Source of the DNA: Zychaea mexicana
Lineage: Eukaryota; Mucoromycota; Mucoromycetes; Mucorales; Lichtheimiaceae
Reading direction: 5' to 3'
NCBI RefSeq assembly: GCF_025766255.1
Contig: NW_026516669.1
Coordinates: 558,001 to 622,000 of the forward strand
DNA length: 64,000 nucleotides
Shown: piece by piece, positions 1-12,762 of the stretch
Layout of the letters: the number at the start of each line of letters is the position of its first letter
Numbering within the stretch: position 1 is the stretch's first letter
The notes under the pieces: generated by a model
Told to the model about the DNA's origin: nothing
What the model saw: only the letters and a program-made list of their open reading frames with translations
Database searches by the model: none
Position numbers and translations under genes: made by a program

Positions 1-289
1 ATTTTGTTTACAGCTTTAGCTGCAGATTATGTGATTGAATGCAAATGACTGTATAAAGGAGGTTGTGGTTGGAGGGGAGGAAGAGCGCTTCAAAAAGATC
101 ACAACTCACGGTGACAAATGTGTAGATAACAGTAGCAGTATATTTGATGTGAAAGATGCAAAAGGGGTACAAATAAATAGTGGTACAGAGATATATTGAA
201 AAGTGGAGGAAAGCAAGGGCTGTTGTCGATGTGGAGGGTAATGGTGATGATGCTAATACGTATATTTGCTACAATATATTCAGATGGTT
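1..289. other. Intergenic left edge, probable 3' flank of the Opy2-like gene
   Basis: No open frame with coding character was seen. The segment lies just downstream of the stop codon of the minus-strand gene at 290, so it probably holds its 3' untranslated region. Confidence 0.5.
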
Positions 290-2125
290 TTATGGATGTT
301 GAGATAAGGATACAGGACGAGAGGGTGGAGGAGGAGGATTACTGTTTCGTGGCTTACTACCGCTAGTAGTAGCGTTATAAGAAGATGTAGCAGTGCTGGT
401 GGTAGATGGTGAAGAAGACGTGGACGGCCGTGGTGGCGGTCGTAACGGGGTAGATATCCTGTTGCTGCTGTTCTCGTCATGCTGTTGTTGCTGGTCATAA
501 GCATTATTCCAATAAATAGTAATTTCGCCGTCGCCAATGTTTCTGCTATCTGTCGTTGGGGTATTTGAAAGATGACGAGTACCCGCGACTGCACTGGAGG
601 TATCATTGCTACTATTAGAAGCGATCACGGGAGTACCAGTAGTAGGAGTTGCAGCCATTGATTCAATGAGGGCGCTATGTCGGTCATGGAAAGGGTCGTC
701 TTCAGATCGTGGGCTCCCTCTGTTCATAACCACGCTTTTGTTTACAGTTGCTTCAATAAGACTTGGATCGGTATTGATGATTGTTGTAGGGCGCGGCTGC
801 TGTTGATGACGTTGCTGTATCATAGATGAACGTTGTTGAGCTGTTGGTCGAGGTGTCCTATTAGTCAATAGCCGACGGGCAGGGGCTGTGTTGGATCTAG
901 AGAGATGGACCACACTTCCTGCTTCACTGCCGTCGTCGCGAGTAAGAACTGTGCGCACTGACCCACTGCGGCTGAGACCCGTGCTGCCACCGCCTAAACT
1001 ACTCGAGGTACCATTTCCCTCGGTATCGCTGACTAGCACTTGGTTAACACGCATGATCTGTGGTCGAGCACGTTGGACTTGTACAGCATAGGTGGTCCTT
1101 GCTGGCGTTGTGGGTTGATTACTGATCGTAGATGCAATGGACGTACGAGTATCTATCGATTCGTCACCGTCGCTTTCGTAGCTCGCGCTGAGATATTTCG
1201 ACTGACGTCTATTACTGTCTGCATCGTTTCCAACAGCAGAAACATTGTTGGTGGTTTCTGCGGTCAATGATGAACGGCCTTCTGCTGCTGCGTTGCCTGC
1301 TGCTGCGGCGGCGGCGGCAGCGGCTGTAATGGTAGTTGGTACGTTGGATTCTTCAGGTGACGGCGGAATATAAGCGACTGGAATCACGCCAGAGGTAATT
1401 TCCCTATGGTTATTTGTGGTCTATTACACAAGATTTGGTTGCGAAAGATATCAATATGAGCACATGGTATTCTGCGTCTCTCTTCTCCGTCTAATGTAAT
1501 TGTTTCTTGATATATCCTTACCGCAATACTCCTTTCGCTCATCTGCCGTTGCTGTGTAAAGGGCAACGTATTCTTGGATCTACCCTTGAGCCGTCGCACA
1601 ACCCAGAATCCAACACATGCAAACAATAGTAATCCGCCTACAAGACCACCGACGAGACCGCCAATCAGCGCGCCCTTGTCGTCGCCACCACCACTACTAT
1701 TGCTGTCGCCATCGCTGTCTGGGGAAGTGCTCGGGTCGCTGGTATCTGCGGTCGTTGCTGACGAAGGCGATGATTCTGGGGGCAGACCGAGCACAGTTTG
1801 ATCCACACATTTGGACGAGGGGCATACACCGCATTCGGTCATTGTTCCCAGAGTGCATACTTGGTTAGACCCGCATGCCCCGTTGCATCGCGCTGCACAA
1901 GAAGACGGTTGACACGAATCTTTATTTTTGTGGAGAGGCGGTTTAGTTATTGCGCTTATAAGCAATCAAAGCCTTATGTCTATTATCAGTGGCTCAATTA
2001 CCTTGTGCCTGCACCAAAAGAGGCAAGAGGATTAGGGCAAGAATGAATAAAAGTTGAGGTAATGAGGAAATCTCGGAATGCTTTTTAAATGAAGGTAGAA
2101 ACCGCTGTCGTAGTACGAGCTTCAT
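290..2125 (-). CDS. Opy2-like single-pass membrane protein, 3 exons
   Basis: Model: complement(290..1420, 1522..1919, 2002..2125), 550 aa, both introns GT-AG and in frame. The protein begins with a basic stretch and a leucine-rich signal peptide ending near residue 41, immediately followed by a short cysteine-rich ectodomain (eight Cys in about 35 residues, patterns SSCAARC, CGVCPSSKC). A Ser/Asp/Gly-rich linker, a glycine-rich membrane segment (GGLVGGLVGGLLLF) and a basic stop-transfer RRLKGR follow. The roughly 370-residue cytoplasmic tail is low complexity with poly-Ala, Ser/Thr and a Pro-rich end (PPPPPSRP). This is the layout of fungal Opy2, the plasma-membrane anchor that recruits Ste50/Ste11 in the HOG osmostress pathway. 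The family call rests on the Cys-rich domain plus topology; the HOG role here is inferred. It could be another Cys-rich surface sensor. Confidence 0.65.
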
Positions 2126-2502
2126 GACAATTCAACAACACAGGATTTATACGAAGCAAGAACTGTTTTCATTAAAAATATAGAAAAAGGACTGGAAGGG
2201 GTTCGCCTGTAGGCTATAGTAAGTAGGTAATAGAGTAGTAGTAGTAGCGTATAAAAGAACAAAAAGAAAGTGAGAAAGAGAAAAAACGATACATTTTGTT
2301 ATAATAATTGAATAATCGTATAATCAATGGACCGGCGTACAAACGTTCTAGGCAATTTTTTACACTTTGTTTGTGCGCAACGAATGCCATAACAGTAAGC
2401 AATGTGCTACGTTGACCTGGGACAGAGGGATGTCAAAAGCATGGTTTGTTGTTACACAAACTGCGTATTAGCAATGGCAATTAGATCCTAGAAAGGGATA
2501 AG
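2126..2502. other. Intergenic spacer between the two membrane-protein genes
   Basis: AT-rich 377 bp between two minus-strand genes. It should contain the promoter of the Opy2-like gene and the 3' end of the SUR7-like gene. One 62-codon frame on the minus strand (2214-2402) is hydrophobic and Tyr/Ser-rich from a repeated TAC/TAT stretch and looks like chance. Confidence 0.4.
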
Positions 2503-3308
2503 CTACACATGGCCCATTTCAATCTGCTCCGGTTGTTGTTGCCGTTGTAATTGCTGCTTGCGCCGACATCGGATGCACTCGAAAAGGAAATCCACAACGA
2601 CAATTATCAGCGCGATGACTGCACCGACCGTTAACCAAACTGCTGGTCCCAGCGACGCGACTAGTTCTACGGTTTGCCCTGGAATGGCTTCCTCTGCTTT
2701 CGCCAGGGCACCGCGTACAGCGTGGTAACCGACGATTTGTACCGCTAGAGACGCCAGGGCAAATATCAGCGCCAATAGTCCGAGTATCATAATGCAGCAT
2801 ACGAGCCGGTCATTTCGTGTACACAGGCGGGTCAGGCACCACAAAAGGACAGCGAACGCTATGACGACAGATGGGATCATTATGCCGCCTTGCGCCACAG
2901 ACAGCGTTCTATGTAGTTCCTCGGGAATGACGTCTTCCACAATGCCCAACATTCCTTGTGCATCTGTTATAAAAGCAAAAAGCACAACTATTACCCATCA
3001 ATGTTATTTTTCAGAAACAGATCGAATGAATACTTACCAAATCGATACCCTAGGCTTGGATTGGTACATGAAGTACGGCTGTAGTCAGAGTTAAAGCTTT
3101 GGCAAATAATAAAGGTCGCAAATGTTAGCGCGTCCGGCACACCAAATACGTTGTGTCGTATACGATCAAGAAGAGAATTGGAAACGGATGTGTCGACCTT
3201 GACAAAATAAACGGAGCGTAAACCTGGAAGATTGCCGCAAAGCACAATCACCTGGAGAACAACTGCTATGGCGGATAATATACATGTTAAAATGTTGAAT
3301 ACTCTCAT
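2503..3308 (-). CDS. SUR7/PalI-family four-TM membrane protein
   Basis: Model: complement(2503..2963, 3038..3308), 243 aa, one GT-AG intron (phase 1). The first membrane helix is at residues 5-27. A long outside loop with GNLPGLRSVYFVKVD and a pair of cysteines (CQSF...SRTSC) is followed by three more helices (about 108-130, 141-163, 185-208) and a cytoplasmic end rich in Gln and basic residues (CRRKQQLQRQQQ). This matches SUR7/PalI proteins, which act in cortical eisosome domains or as pH-sensing partners of the Rim pathway. I cannot separate Sur7-type from PalI/Rim9-type from sequence alone. It sits in tandem with the Opy2-like gene. Confidence 0.7.
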
Positions 3309-6131
3309 AATCTATTCCTACTATTGGAGCAAATTATTGAGGCCACGTAGTAGCAGATGGTGAACTAATAAAGTGTGAAAGAAAACAGAAAAGGTTTAGT
3401 AATCGTCTTTTTTGCTGCAACGGTTTGGCAAAGTGACATGCATGGCACAGTAAATAGGTACATAACGGGTGCAGTAGTGTGGCGGTGGGCTTTGCATCAT
3501 CTCATGTAATGTAAATTTAGTAACGCGTGACGTACTGACCGATGGTGAAATGCCATACGTGCAAAGAAATCCGTAGTTAACGCACTACAACATTATCGTC
3601 AACAGGAAAAAAGAATTGTAGCGAGAGAAGCAAGGAGCATGACTATGATTACAAATGTGTAATGTCAGTAGAAGAGGCGGTACCATAATTGTTTGCTAGC
3701 TGTGAGGAGGCATATGTAGTACAGATGATATACATACCACCGTCAGGTCATTTTGTGAGTTTATGCACAGCATGACGTTTACCTGGAGTGGTTCTACATA
3801 GATGACAACAACCAAATTTTTATGCGTGCCGATTCCGGGGTACAAAGAATGATACATATTGCATATCCAAAGTTCCGATTTAGTGTATGATCGCCAACGT
3901 TTCTTTTTGATATGTAATATATAATCGTTGCTGCGGTGACAAGAAAACGTTTAACTTAGTAACACTTGAGACAATGGCTATTGTCACAAAATGCATAAAA
4001 GCAGCAGCAACTTACAAACAGCGATTTGAGTTTTAGTAAGAGTGAGATGTAGATATTATGTGATATCCGTCATTTCTTACTTCCTGCGCCTTGTATACAC
4101 ACAAGGACAAAAATCGATACAAACAAAATCCACTAACTCATCAGATATGCTAATATTAGTTATAGATTAGCATGTCTGCTGTCAACCCAAAAGATATCGT
4201 AGCTTTTTTGCATCGTGAATATTACCTTTCTAAGTTACATTGAAAGATTTTAGGTAGCAATGTAGCTTATTGGACTTGTTCGATACATCAATGCTACAGA
4301 ATGTTTTCTTACTGTTACAGTACTAAGCTGCGCCCCTTTTTGCAGTAGAGCCTATAGTTTTTGACAAGCCATTTTCCTGTTAATTCAAAATGGAATAGCC
4401 ACTCATCAGAGCTGTTGCGTTGATAGAAACAGTGATAATTTCACCAGCAAGATGATCATACAAGCATCTTAAAGCCAAGTAAACCATGAGCTATCTACAA
4501 TGATTTATGCCTAGAGCGAAACAGATACATCAGGAGCTCTGCACTAAAGTGGCTGTGAAGCAGCTTATCTTTTTGTTTGTAAACAACGACTATCTACAAC
4601 TAGACATGAGCAGAAGACAGTAAACATGGCTGACCGAGCCGTGAAAACAGGATATATAATGTGACAAGCACCATATACATGCGCTAAAATACCAAAAAAC
4701 AACAACAACAACCGCATGTTGGCCATCTGTTAAAGCAGACATCAGTATTCATATCTAATCTCATGTCAGTATGTACTTGGTGGTATACTGCGCTCACTCA
4801 ATAGAATAAACCTCGTATTTCAACACGGAAGGAAAGACTTTGCTCCATTTTTGCTCGTTCAATAGGCGGAAGTTTGCGGCGTGGTGACAGTGTACTGACA
4901 TGCATCTGAGTGTCATACTGCTGTCGGTTACATAATCTAATTGATGAGTGATGTGCTAAAATCCGCTAATCATAACAACGTCGAGGAAGCTGATGTGATG
5001 CAGAAACCTTTGGTTTTCAAAGTATAGGAGGTCAGATTAATTGGGTCAAATGATATGGTAAATAAATATTTGTTACAAACAATCCGGTTAATGCAAAGTG
5101 ACACATCATGCACACATGCAGCTGCTACTATCACCGCAGCAACGGCAGTATACAGGATGGTGCATGCAAACATAGACAGATTCTACATGTAAACACAGTA
5201 GTATAAATAGCTTAATCAATAACAGTGCTGTAATTTACTTGAGGTGAGTATGTAGTGATGCGGAAATGCAATGAATGTACGTAACCATAGGATATCACCG
5301 GTCATCATTACAGTAGCGAAGCACAAAAAGTTAATGGCACATATATATGATTGTAACAATGATTTTGTAAATATAGTAAGTGATAGAAAGCAGAGGTAAT
5401 AAAACGATTTATATTTGCCTATTGTTCGCTTGTGGTAATCCCTCGCTGAACAACGATCAATATAAATAATCTATCAGTCTAATTCGTGAATAATGATACA
5501 TATAATGTACTTCTGGGTTTACATCGAATTGTCCTGTATCACAAGATTGTAGATCGAATGTACATAATGAATACCACTTTCTTGTACTATAAAGTCGCAT
5601 TATGTTTGGCAAGCTCAAGAGTTTGGTCTTTGAATATGTGTTTGTGTGTGTTATAATCTCCACTACTGTATATGCATCGTGATATACAAAGTGGTATTCT
5701 TGGCAACGAACATGAGCATATGTACGCGTGGACAACGATGAGAAGTGAGAAGGCTCATATAGCAATCTATATCAAACAATAAATAGATGCGTGGTAGTTT
5801 TCTGCTTCTTGTAAAAGAGACAAGGTCGCGTGTTATTAAACTTCAAGTTTTGCCAATATTATTAGAAGACGGATAACAAAACAATAGTGATGTATGAATA
5901 ATACTAAATTAAAATAAGACATCCAAACGATATGATATGTTTGCAGCGCGTACTGTTACTACTAGTAGTATGTAATAGTGGTAGCATTGCTATTGCTGCT
6001 ATCAAAAACATACAACAGGATGCTTGTGTGAGAGTACGTGGAAAGTACTGTCGCTTGTTGGTATGACAAAAAAATACAAATGAGGTGATATTTACAAAAG
6101 CAGACTTGAGAAGAAAGAAAGAGGTATGTAA
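3309..6131. other. 2.8-kb gene-free AT-rich spacer
   Basis: Both strands were read. Only short frames occur (for example minus 4970-5173 and 5457-5765), with no family motifs, no flanking splice logic and many isolated stops. No tRNA-like cloverleaf or tandem repeat was recognised. It presumably holds the promoter of the SUR7-like gene and the 3' region of the BTB gene. Confidence 0.5.
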
Positions 6132-8080
6132 TTATGGTGAAGTAAGCGGACGTCGCACTAGCAGGATCTTGCGCTTGCCAACGGGCGATCTCATACCGCG
6201 GATTATAGCTTTGGCGATAGCGCTACTGCTTCCATCATTGTTATTGCTCCCGCCGTTGTTGGGTGCCGTCGTGTCTGCTGCACCATTAGAGGGGTGGATG
6301 GTACTATCTGTGGCAGCACCTGTATTGGTAGAACTTGCAACAGCCAATTTTGTTTTCTTGGTAGCGATAAACTGCTTTTGCTGCTGGTGTTGTTGTTGTC
6401 GTTGATGATGATGCTTGTGTCGTTTTGTGGAGATCTTGGTTACAAATGTGAGCCAGGTTAAGAATTTTCTCAGGTTACCGGTATCTTCTGATGGTGACGG
6501 AGTGTGGCTGCTGGCAACAGATGACCCACGGAACTCTGCCGTAGAGGTGGGTTTCAACGTCGCACTTGCAGCAGAAGGCCGCCGAAATTGGTGATAATGA
6601 TAATGCTGATGGTGATGTTGGTGTGTTGCTCCTGCTCCTGCAGCTGAGGAGAGAGTGAATGCTTTTGGATGCAGCATCGTATCTATTTTTTACCCAGAGA
6701 TCATCAGCCACATTTTACAGAGAAAGCGAACCACGTGATGTTCTTCTTACCTTCTGCCAACTTGGCCAGGACGTTCTTGTCTAATCGGTCAAAGGCACCA
6801 CTCTTTGTCACTAACTCGATGTTGTCGACAATGTATCTGAGGACTTGTCTTCGTGCATCTGTCAGGATAGTTTTGACCTGGGCGCAGTGTTGGACTGCAT
6901 GGCGACACATCAGGTCGCGGACGATGCCTTGGTACATGATTGGTGCGTTGTGTGGCTTCATATTATCCTTCAAAGTGCGTTGCAGCAGAAACTCCAAAAA
7001 GTCAAACGAGTACGTAATCCCATCGATGCATGACAAGAGTGTTGGGTACTGCGAGCAGTAAAAATCGAAAAAGTGTGCAATGATATCTGTAGATCGCGAC
7101 AGCGCACCTGCTACCGTGTTTTTAAGCTGCTCGTAGCTCTCTTCACCGCTTGTTGTTGTTGTCGTCGTCGTTGTAGAAGCTGTTATAATCATCGACTTTT
7201 GTCGTTGGCGTTGTTCCCGTTGTTCGTGCCGCTCAAATGTTTTGTTTGCGACGAAGCATGCATGAAGTGTTTCTATCGCATTAAAGCGACTTATCCGGCC
7301 AATGATTTGCTGTTTCAAATAGGGACCTACGTCAGGTTGTGATAGAGTGAGCATTTCAGCAAGTCCATGGCTCGTCCAAAACGTGTGCAGTGCCTTGTCG
7401 GGTTCCTGCGTCAGCACTGTCAATGTCTTTTCTGCAATGATTGCCATGAGCTCGTCGTCGCAGTGCACAGCGCGGGCATAGCTGTAGGGAAAGAGCTGGG
7501 TCACCACATCACGACATTCGCCACAGTAACAGGTCCACTGGTGGGCATATTCGGTCAAGTGCTCGCTGACAGTCTGGCGAAATTGGATCATGCCGAGATA
7601 GTCTGCAGCTGAATACATGTCCTGCAACTGCTGTACTATAGTATGTGCTTTGTTCAATGAGCCGTTGACGTTCAACATCAGCTCGCTCGTATACATGTAG
7701 TGGAGCACGCCGTCCAGCCCGATCGCGGAAAAGACGCCAGGTGGCAAAAAGACAATGCTTGCCCCATTCTCGCTGAACTCGCCGTCAAACATGGCTGCAA
7801 AGTAGGGTGAATGCTCTGCCAAAACCTTTTTGTGACAGGTCCAACGGGTCTTTTGCTGTTCGTCGCTGCCGTTGCTACTGGCGACAAGAAGCGGATGGTT
7901 GCTGTTGGTACAAAAAGGAGCACTGCTTTTGCTGCTGCTGTTACTACTGCTACTAGTAATGCAAGCGGCTCGTGCTGTAGTTATCGTCGTAGCTGTATTG
8001 GATGATGGTTTCTGTTGGCGTTGTTCAGGAGGACCCAAGGCCAACATGACGTTGGGCGGGGCATTGTCAAAGCAGTCCAT
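6132..8080 (-). CDS. BTB/POZ domain protein with His/Gln-rich tail
   Basis: Model: complement(6132..6682, 6751..8080), 626 aa, one phase-1 intron. Residues 1-75 are Ser/Thr-rich and disordered. The BTB fold follows: WTCHKKVLAEHSPYF and FAAMFDGEFSENGA are the classic region where the buried residue ends up in HKxxLxxxSxxF, then a strand FLPPGVFSAIGLDGVLHYMYTSEL. A helical BACK-like region runs to about residue 460, interrupted by a Thr repeat. The last 170 residues contain a His-rich run and a Gln/His block around KHHHQRQQQ. BTB proteins usually act as substrate adaptors of Cullin-3 ligases or as dimeric scaffolds. No Kelch, MATH or ankyrin repeats are visible, so the partner is unknown. Confidence 0.75.
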
Positions 8081-8089
8081 TTAGTAGAG

Positions 8090-8235
8090 CTCAAAAAGAA
8101 AGAAAAAAAAACAAGTGATGGAAGGAAAAGAAAGAAAGAAAGAGAAAAAAACACTTGGCGTTAATTAAAAAAAAAGGCAGAGTTTATGTGCAAGTGAGAG
8201 TGAGTGAGTGAGTGAGGGAGGGAGGGGAGTATGAG
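8090..8235. repeat. Purine-rich low-complexity stretch (GAAA and GAGT runs)
   Basis: Between two minus-strand genes the plus strand is almost all A and G: GAAA-type repeats at 8096-8150, then a run of GTGAGTGAGTGAG followed by GGAGGGAGG. On the mRNA sense strand this is a CT-rich tract, typical of fungal core promoters upstream of the BTB gene start. Confidence 0.6.
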
Positions 8236-8278
8236 CGTGAAGTGAGAGATATCACTGAGTGCGCGCGTAGCACAAAAA

Positions 8279-10229
8279 TCAGTCCATTTTCTTCAATGAT
8301 CGAGTATACACCCAGTAAACAATGCCCGCTACCGCAGCAACCGAGCCAAGTGCTATAATTGCCCCCAACACTCCATCATCCTCCTGCTGTGCTCCTCGCG
8401 ACCGCTTGCTTCGCTTCTTCCGTCCTCCTCTCTTGTCCTTGCGCTGTCGCTGCTTAGGCTGCTGTTCTTGTGATGTAGATCCATCACCAACGCTCTTCTT
8501 CTTGTCCTTATCCTCCTTCCGCGCATCCCATTCTACGACCTCTACCTCTTGTGGTACAACAAGCTTGCCGGTGGTGTCCAGTTTGACAGCGCGCCCGAAC
8601 CATTTTCCTGCCTGCCACAAATCCTGGTCGATGCCCATGCCGTTTGCAAACATGATGCCGATATTATACGATGCCTGTGCGTGGCCAAGCATGGATGCCT
8701 CCTTCCAGTACCGAAGTGCCTTCTTGGGATCGACATCCACATGAGTGATAGAACGCACTGCCTCGCCCTCGGGCTGCGAGCCGTACAAATAGATCAAGCC
8801 GGTCTGGAATGCAGCACTGGTGAATGAACGCTCGTCCGCACTATGCGGACCATGGTTGCGCATGGCGCTCTTGGGAATCTCTGCATCTTCTTGCTCCAGG
8901 ACACCAAAGTCAATGTCGATACGCGGAGCAGTCAAGGTCATGGCTCTGTTGAAATACAGCAAAGCCATCTCATAGTTCTTTTCCACTTCGGCTTCAGGGG
9001 ATCCGGCTCCGTACATACTGCCAACAACGTAGCAACCCAGCGGATCCGGTCCGCTGCTGCCGCTGGTTCCGGATGACTCGGTTACTGCATCTGCTGCTCG
9101 CTTGTACCATTCGAATGCCTTCTTTGGATCCTTCTCGTACACTGCAGGCTTCCCCTCCGCAGGCTTATTATCAATCTTTGATCACAGTTTTAGTTTCATG
9201 TCACGACAACAGAACGTGATAACCCGTAATACAAAGTTTGGTCCATACCTCGTACAACGCTGCCACCTTCATCATCGATGGAGTATGGCTTCTTTCTGCA
9301 GCACACGCATAGTAACGGAAAGCATTCTGCATGAATTACAACAGGTGTCAGTGGAAATCTCTTATTCTTTGTTTAAGTCCAAATTTACCTGGAAATCACC
9401 CATGCGTGTCTCAAACCATCCACCCAAATGATATGCGCTGGTCACATCAATGTCGAGGTCTGATTTCCATCCATTCGAAATAGGCACGGCCCATTCCATT
9501 CCATCTCGCTCCTTTTCCAAATGAATGGTAAGAATTCTATAGTTCACTGTCTGCTTCGATAATTCGGTGCTCGATTGCTGCTTTTCTTGTTGTTGCTGTT
9601 GCTGTTGCTGCTGTTGAGGTGGTGTATTGACCATCATGGGTGACTGAGTAAGCGACTCGTCTGCTACGGACGACGAGGACGAACGAGCCGAGGCGGATCC
9701 TAGTGCTGCTGCTTGTTGATAGATATCAGCCATATCAGCTGAAAGTTCATTCGTCAGCGACTCTGTGAGCGCCGGCGCCGGCAGAATCATGGACGAGTTA
9801 GGTGAGTGACTTGGTGACGGCATCAGAGCATATGAAGACGCTATGGAAAGAGATGGCGACGTTGTCAAGGAAGAAAATGGTGACATGGAGTTCTTTTCGA
9901 GCTGCCATAGTGATTCGAAGTGATTGACTGGCGCAAACAATTTACCCTGGTTTTATTAGTTTTTAAACACCATGCGAGTCAGTGATAAGCCATGTACGTC
10001 TTCATTCTTCATAAGCGTATTTAGGTTTCCTTGAAAGAGTTGTTTGTTTACTTACCTTGAGCACAGGTTCCTCGCCTTTTAAACCTGCTCTCACATATTG
10101 GTGTTCGATTGCAATATCTAAATCCTTGCTTTTGCATGACTCGGGAACTAAGAACGAAATTGTGATTTGATCACTGCTCTGGCTCCAAATGTATGTGTTG
10201 GCTTGGAGTTGATCGTCTGTGTCGGCCAT
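8279..10229 (-). CDS. CS (p23/NudC-like) domain + Sel1 repeats + C-terminal TM anchor
   Basis: Model: complement(8279..9175, 9249..9326, 9389..9946, 10056..10229), 568 aa, three GT-AG introns, in frame. Residues 1-75 read as the start of a CS fold (YIWSQSSDQITISFLVPE). The last strand of that fold (YRILTIHLEKE...MEWAVPI) comes only after a 100-residue Ser/Gln-rich insert with an uninterrupted Gln run. Sel1-type helical repeats follow, each with an A-x-x-W/Y-(Y/F)-x-x-A pattern, for example DPKKAFEWYKRAAD, ALRYWKEASMLGHAQASYNIG and WQAGKWFGRAVK. The end is very basic (KKRSKRSRG) and then a hydrophobic helix near the C terminus, typical of a tail-anchored ER or mitochondrial outer-membrane protein. 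CS domains bind Hsp90-type chaperones and Sel1 arrays are adaptors (Hrd3-like), so a membrane quality-control role is a guess. Confidence 0.7.
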
Positions 10230-12243
10230 GACGCGGGAGAGTAGTGTTGTGTGGAGCAAGAAAAAAGAAAAAAAATAAAATAAAGCGCGCTGTTGAGTTC
10301 GAGATTCGCTAGATCCATTTTCGCGCTATGATTTTAACCCTACTATTTTTAAGGCTCTTTTATAGACGTTAGCAGCCACACAGTAAGAAAAAAACGTAGA
10401 TTTGATAGGCTGCACCTGTCCCATGGTACTAATACAATGAGCATGCTATAGCTCCTTGAAACATTCGAGACTTAAAGGTCACTTTTGTAATAAGTTGTCA
10501 CGCGTTATCTGCTCTTTTCTCACTTGGCTCTAGATATACTTACGTTGCATACAGCCAAATGTATAAAACTCGGAGGGTGACCATCGATCTTTATTTCAAT
10601 TATGTAGACAAGCTGTTCGTAAGTATACATTGTTTAATGAATAAGTGGATTGTGTATGAGATCTAAAGTTGTCAACAAATATGCTGGGGTTGACGGTGGT
10701 AATACCACCATCATTCCCACAAGAATCGAGGTAGTAGCATAGAAAAGCATCAGCCTGCACACGATCGCTTGATGCTCGTGATGGATCATTTATATCAGCA
10801 ATTGATTGATATGTGTGTATCCTAATATGAAATACATGGTTTAAGACAAACTATATCTCTTGTGGACAGTTTGAATCAGCCGCAGCGCTATCAATTTTCG
10901 GCACTCATACGATGTTTGGGAGCGCGCAATAAACAGGTCCAGGAAAAACCATGGAAGCAACAAGCGCACCATGTCTAAAGATGATATGATGGATGTTGCA
11001 AAAAGGCAGGTGAAAATGTAAAACGTGTATGTGTTGGGTTGGTAGGGTCGAAAGGGGGAAGAGGTGACTTGGTAGGAAAAAATATTTGGGTAACAACAGC
11101 GATGATCATGGCCGCACTCGAGAGAGAATCACGACTAAAGGTAGTGTAACCGACACGCACCGCAGGGCAATCCGGGTTGACCCATTGGAGAGCGCCATGG
11201 ACCTTCAATGTCTTGATTCTACCGTCTTTTGTAGCCTTGGTTGCCGTTGCCATCACCAGTGGACAAAAGCAGAAGAGACGGGTTTGACTATTCATCCTGT
11301 AATACCACCGGACAAAAAATTGTACTGTAAGTAATTTAAAGAAGACACATAGGTGCGTGCATGAAGGCGCTTAATACTCCGGATCCGAGTGCGCCGTCCA
11401 GAAGTATTCTTGGTGAATTGTATCCTGATTTCGATTACCAAAGATGATCTGTCACAGCAAACATTATATCCTACAGTCATGCATGTCTGTGTATTACAGT
11501 AATCATACTTTCTAAACACCAGGCCTTTCACCAACTGTCCTTACGAGATTTTTTCACGCGTCTATTGCGATACGTTTCAACGGAATCATACAAGTTCTTA
11601 GCGTAATGACAAGATCGACCCCTTAATATCGGTTGTTAGCTGTGGTGCGTCTGTATAATTGAGCAGGACATACAGCATAAGCATAGTATGATCGCTGAAA
11701 TCGAGTACAAATAATGCACAGCTCAGGCGGTTAAACACGATAAAAGGTTTATTTCTACTTTTGTTCCTATTCTTTACGCATAACTTTGCGACGCGATTTG
11801 TCGCGACTGTTGTGTCGCGCATTTGGCAGTCTCTCTATTTAATGCTTTGCCCTCGTTCCCTTTGCAAAAGTAATGGTGTCACAAGACAATTGAATCAGAG
11901 TTATGACTTTTCAAGAATAGATCTTGCCATATTTACTGTTATGATATTTTGGTCAAACAATCAAAATCATAGTAGAGACATATGTGCTATGTACATGCCC
12001 GACACAATTCACAGTATTTTTTTTGTAGGCACCACATCTTATTTAGTCTCTATTTTTGTGGTTCCATCAAATCAGAATAGAAGTACATAACATTATATGC
12101 ATGCCGACACGTTAAAGATTGATTCTGCTTAATGGAATCTTGAAAAAAGAATGCGCATATGCATTGCTCAAGATAGAAGTGAAGCAGTTGTTTTGATGGA
12201 ATAATTGTGGGAAGTTCTCTGTTCTTTCTTTCTGCGTCACGCT
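10230..12243. other. 2-kb gene-poor region with one weak minus-strand exon-like ORF
   Basis: No confident gene. On the minus strand near 11160-11255 a stretch from an ATG at about 11254 reads with coding-like codons (MATATKATKDGRIK...), then meets a possible GTGCGT donor. A matching CTTTAG acceptor lies near 10975, followed by short frames containing a hydrophobic segment. No family was recognised. Could be a small protein gene or noise. Confidence 0.3.
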
Positions 12244-12762
12244 ATGGATGCTCTTTCCATGCCTTACACATGTAGTAATCTAAAATCGCTACAAAAAAGC
12301 CTTGAAGAAGTTTCACCAGATCCAGAGTATAGAGTACAAGTTGAGAAAGCCTTTAAGCAAACCAAGAATTCAGCATATCAAGCAAATATGCCCGATGCAT
12401 GTCTCTTTTGGTTACGCAACAACTACGGGCTATACGAAGCAAAAGCAAGCAGCAAACCAAGCACCATGATCTGTGATGTGCTGTCAGGCAGCACTAAAGA
12501 CGTATACTACGCTATAACGCTCTCAGCCGACAATCCTACTTTCATTGTATCCGATGAGAGATTGATTCTTGCACTAATCGGGTGTCATTATCCACAATGT
12601 TCCATATACCTATTCTCGAGTCGGTCACATACTATACGTCATAGTGACGGTCCTATAGTCATTGCACTCTTTGAGTATATTCCAGCACGAAACGGTAGTT
12701 CAAAAAAAATATGCCATAGGATTAATATATTGCTGGAAAGCATGAACGATGATAGATATTGA
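12244..12762 (+). CDS. Hypothetical protein, orphan intronless ORF
   Basis: An uninterrupted frame of 172 codons from the first in-frame ATG (MDALSMPYTC). The frame stays open upstream to about 12205 without another ATG, so a 5' exon is possible. The protein is mixed alpha/beta in character: a charged helix (SLQKSLEEVSPDPEYRVQ), a Tyr/Leu-rich middle, and a hydrophobic strand region near residue 115 (ERLILALIGCHYPQC). No signal peptide, membrane helix or known motif was recognised. Both flanks are gene-poor, so it may be a lineage-specific gene or a remnant of a larger one. Confidence 0.45.
   Translation: MDALSMPYTCSNLKSLQKSLEEVSPDPEYRVQVEKAFKQTKNSAYQANMPDACLFWLRNNYGLYEAKASSKPSTMICDVLSGSTKDVYYAITLSADNPTFIVSDERLILALIGCHYPQCSIYLFSSRSHTIRHSDGPIVIALFEYIPARNGSSKKICHRINILLESMNDDRY

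Noticed and set aside
606..806. Plus-strand frames opposite the Opy2-like gene
   Set aside because: They mirror repetitive codons of the real minus-strand gene and have no motifs.
3309..6131. Hidden small genes in the AT-rich spacer
   Set aside because: Only isolated short frames without motifs, starts or partner exons.
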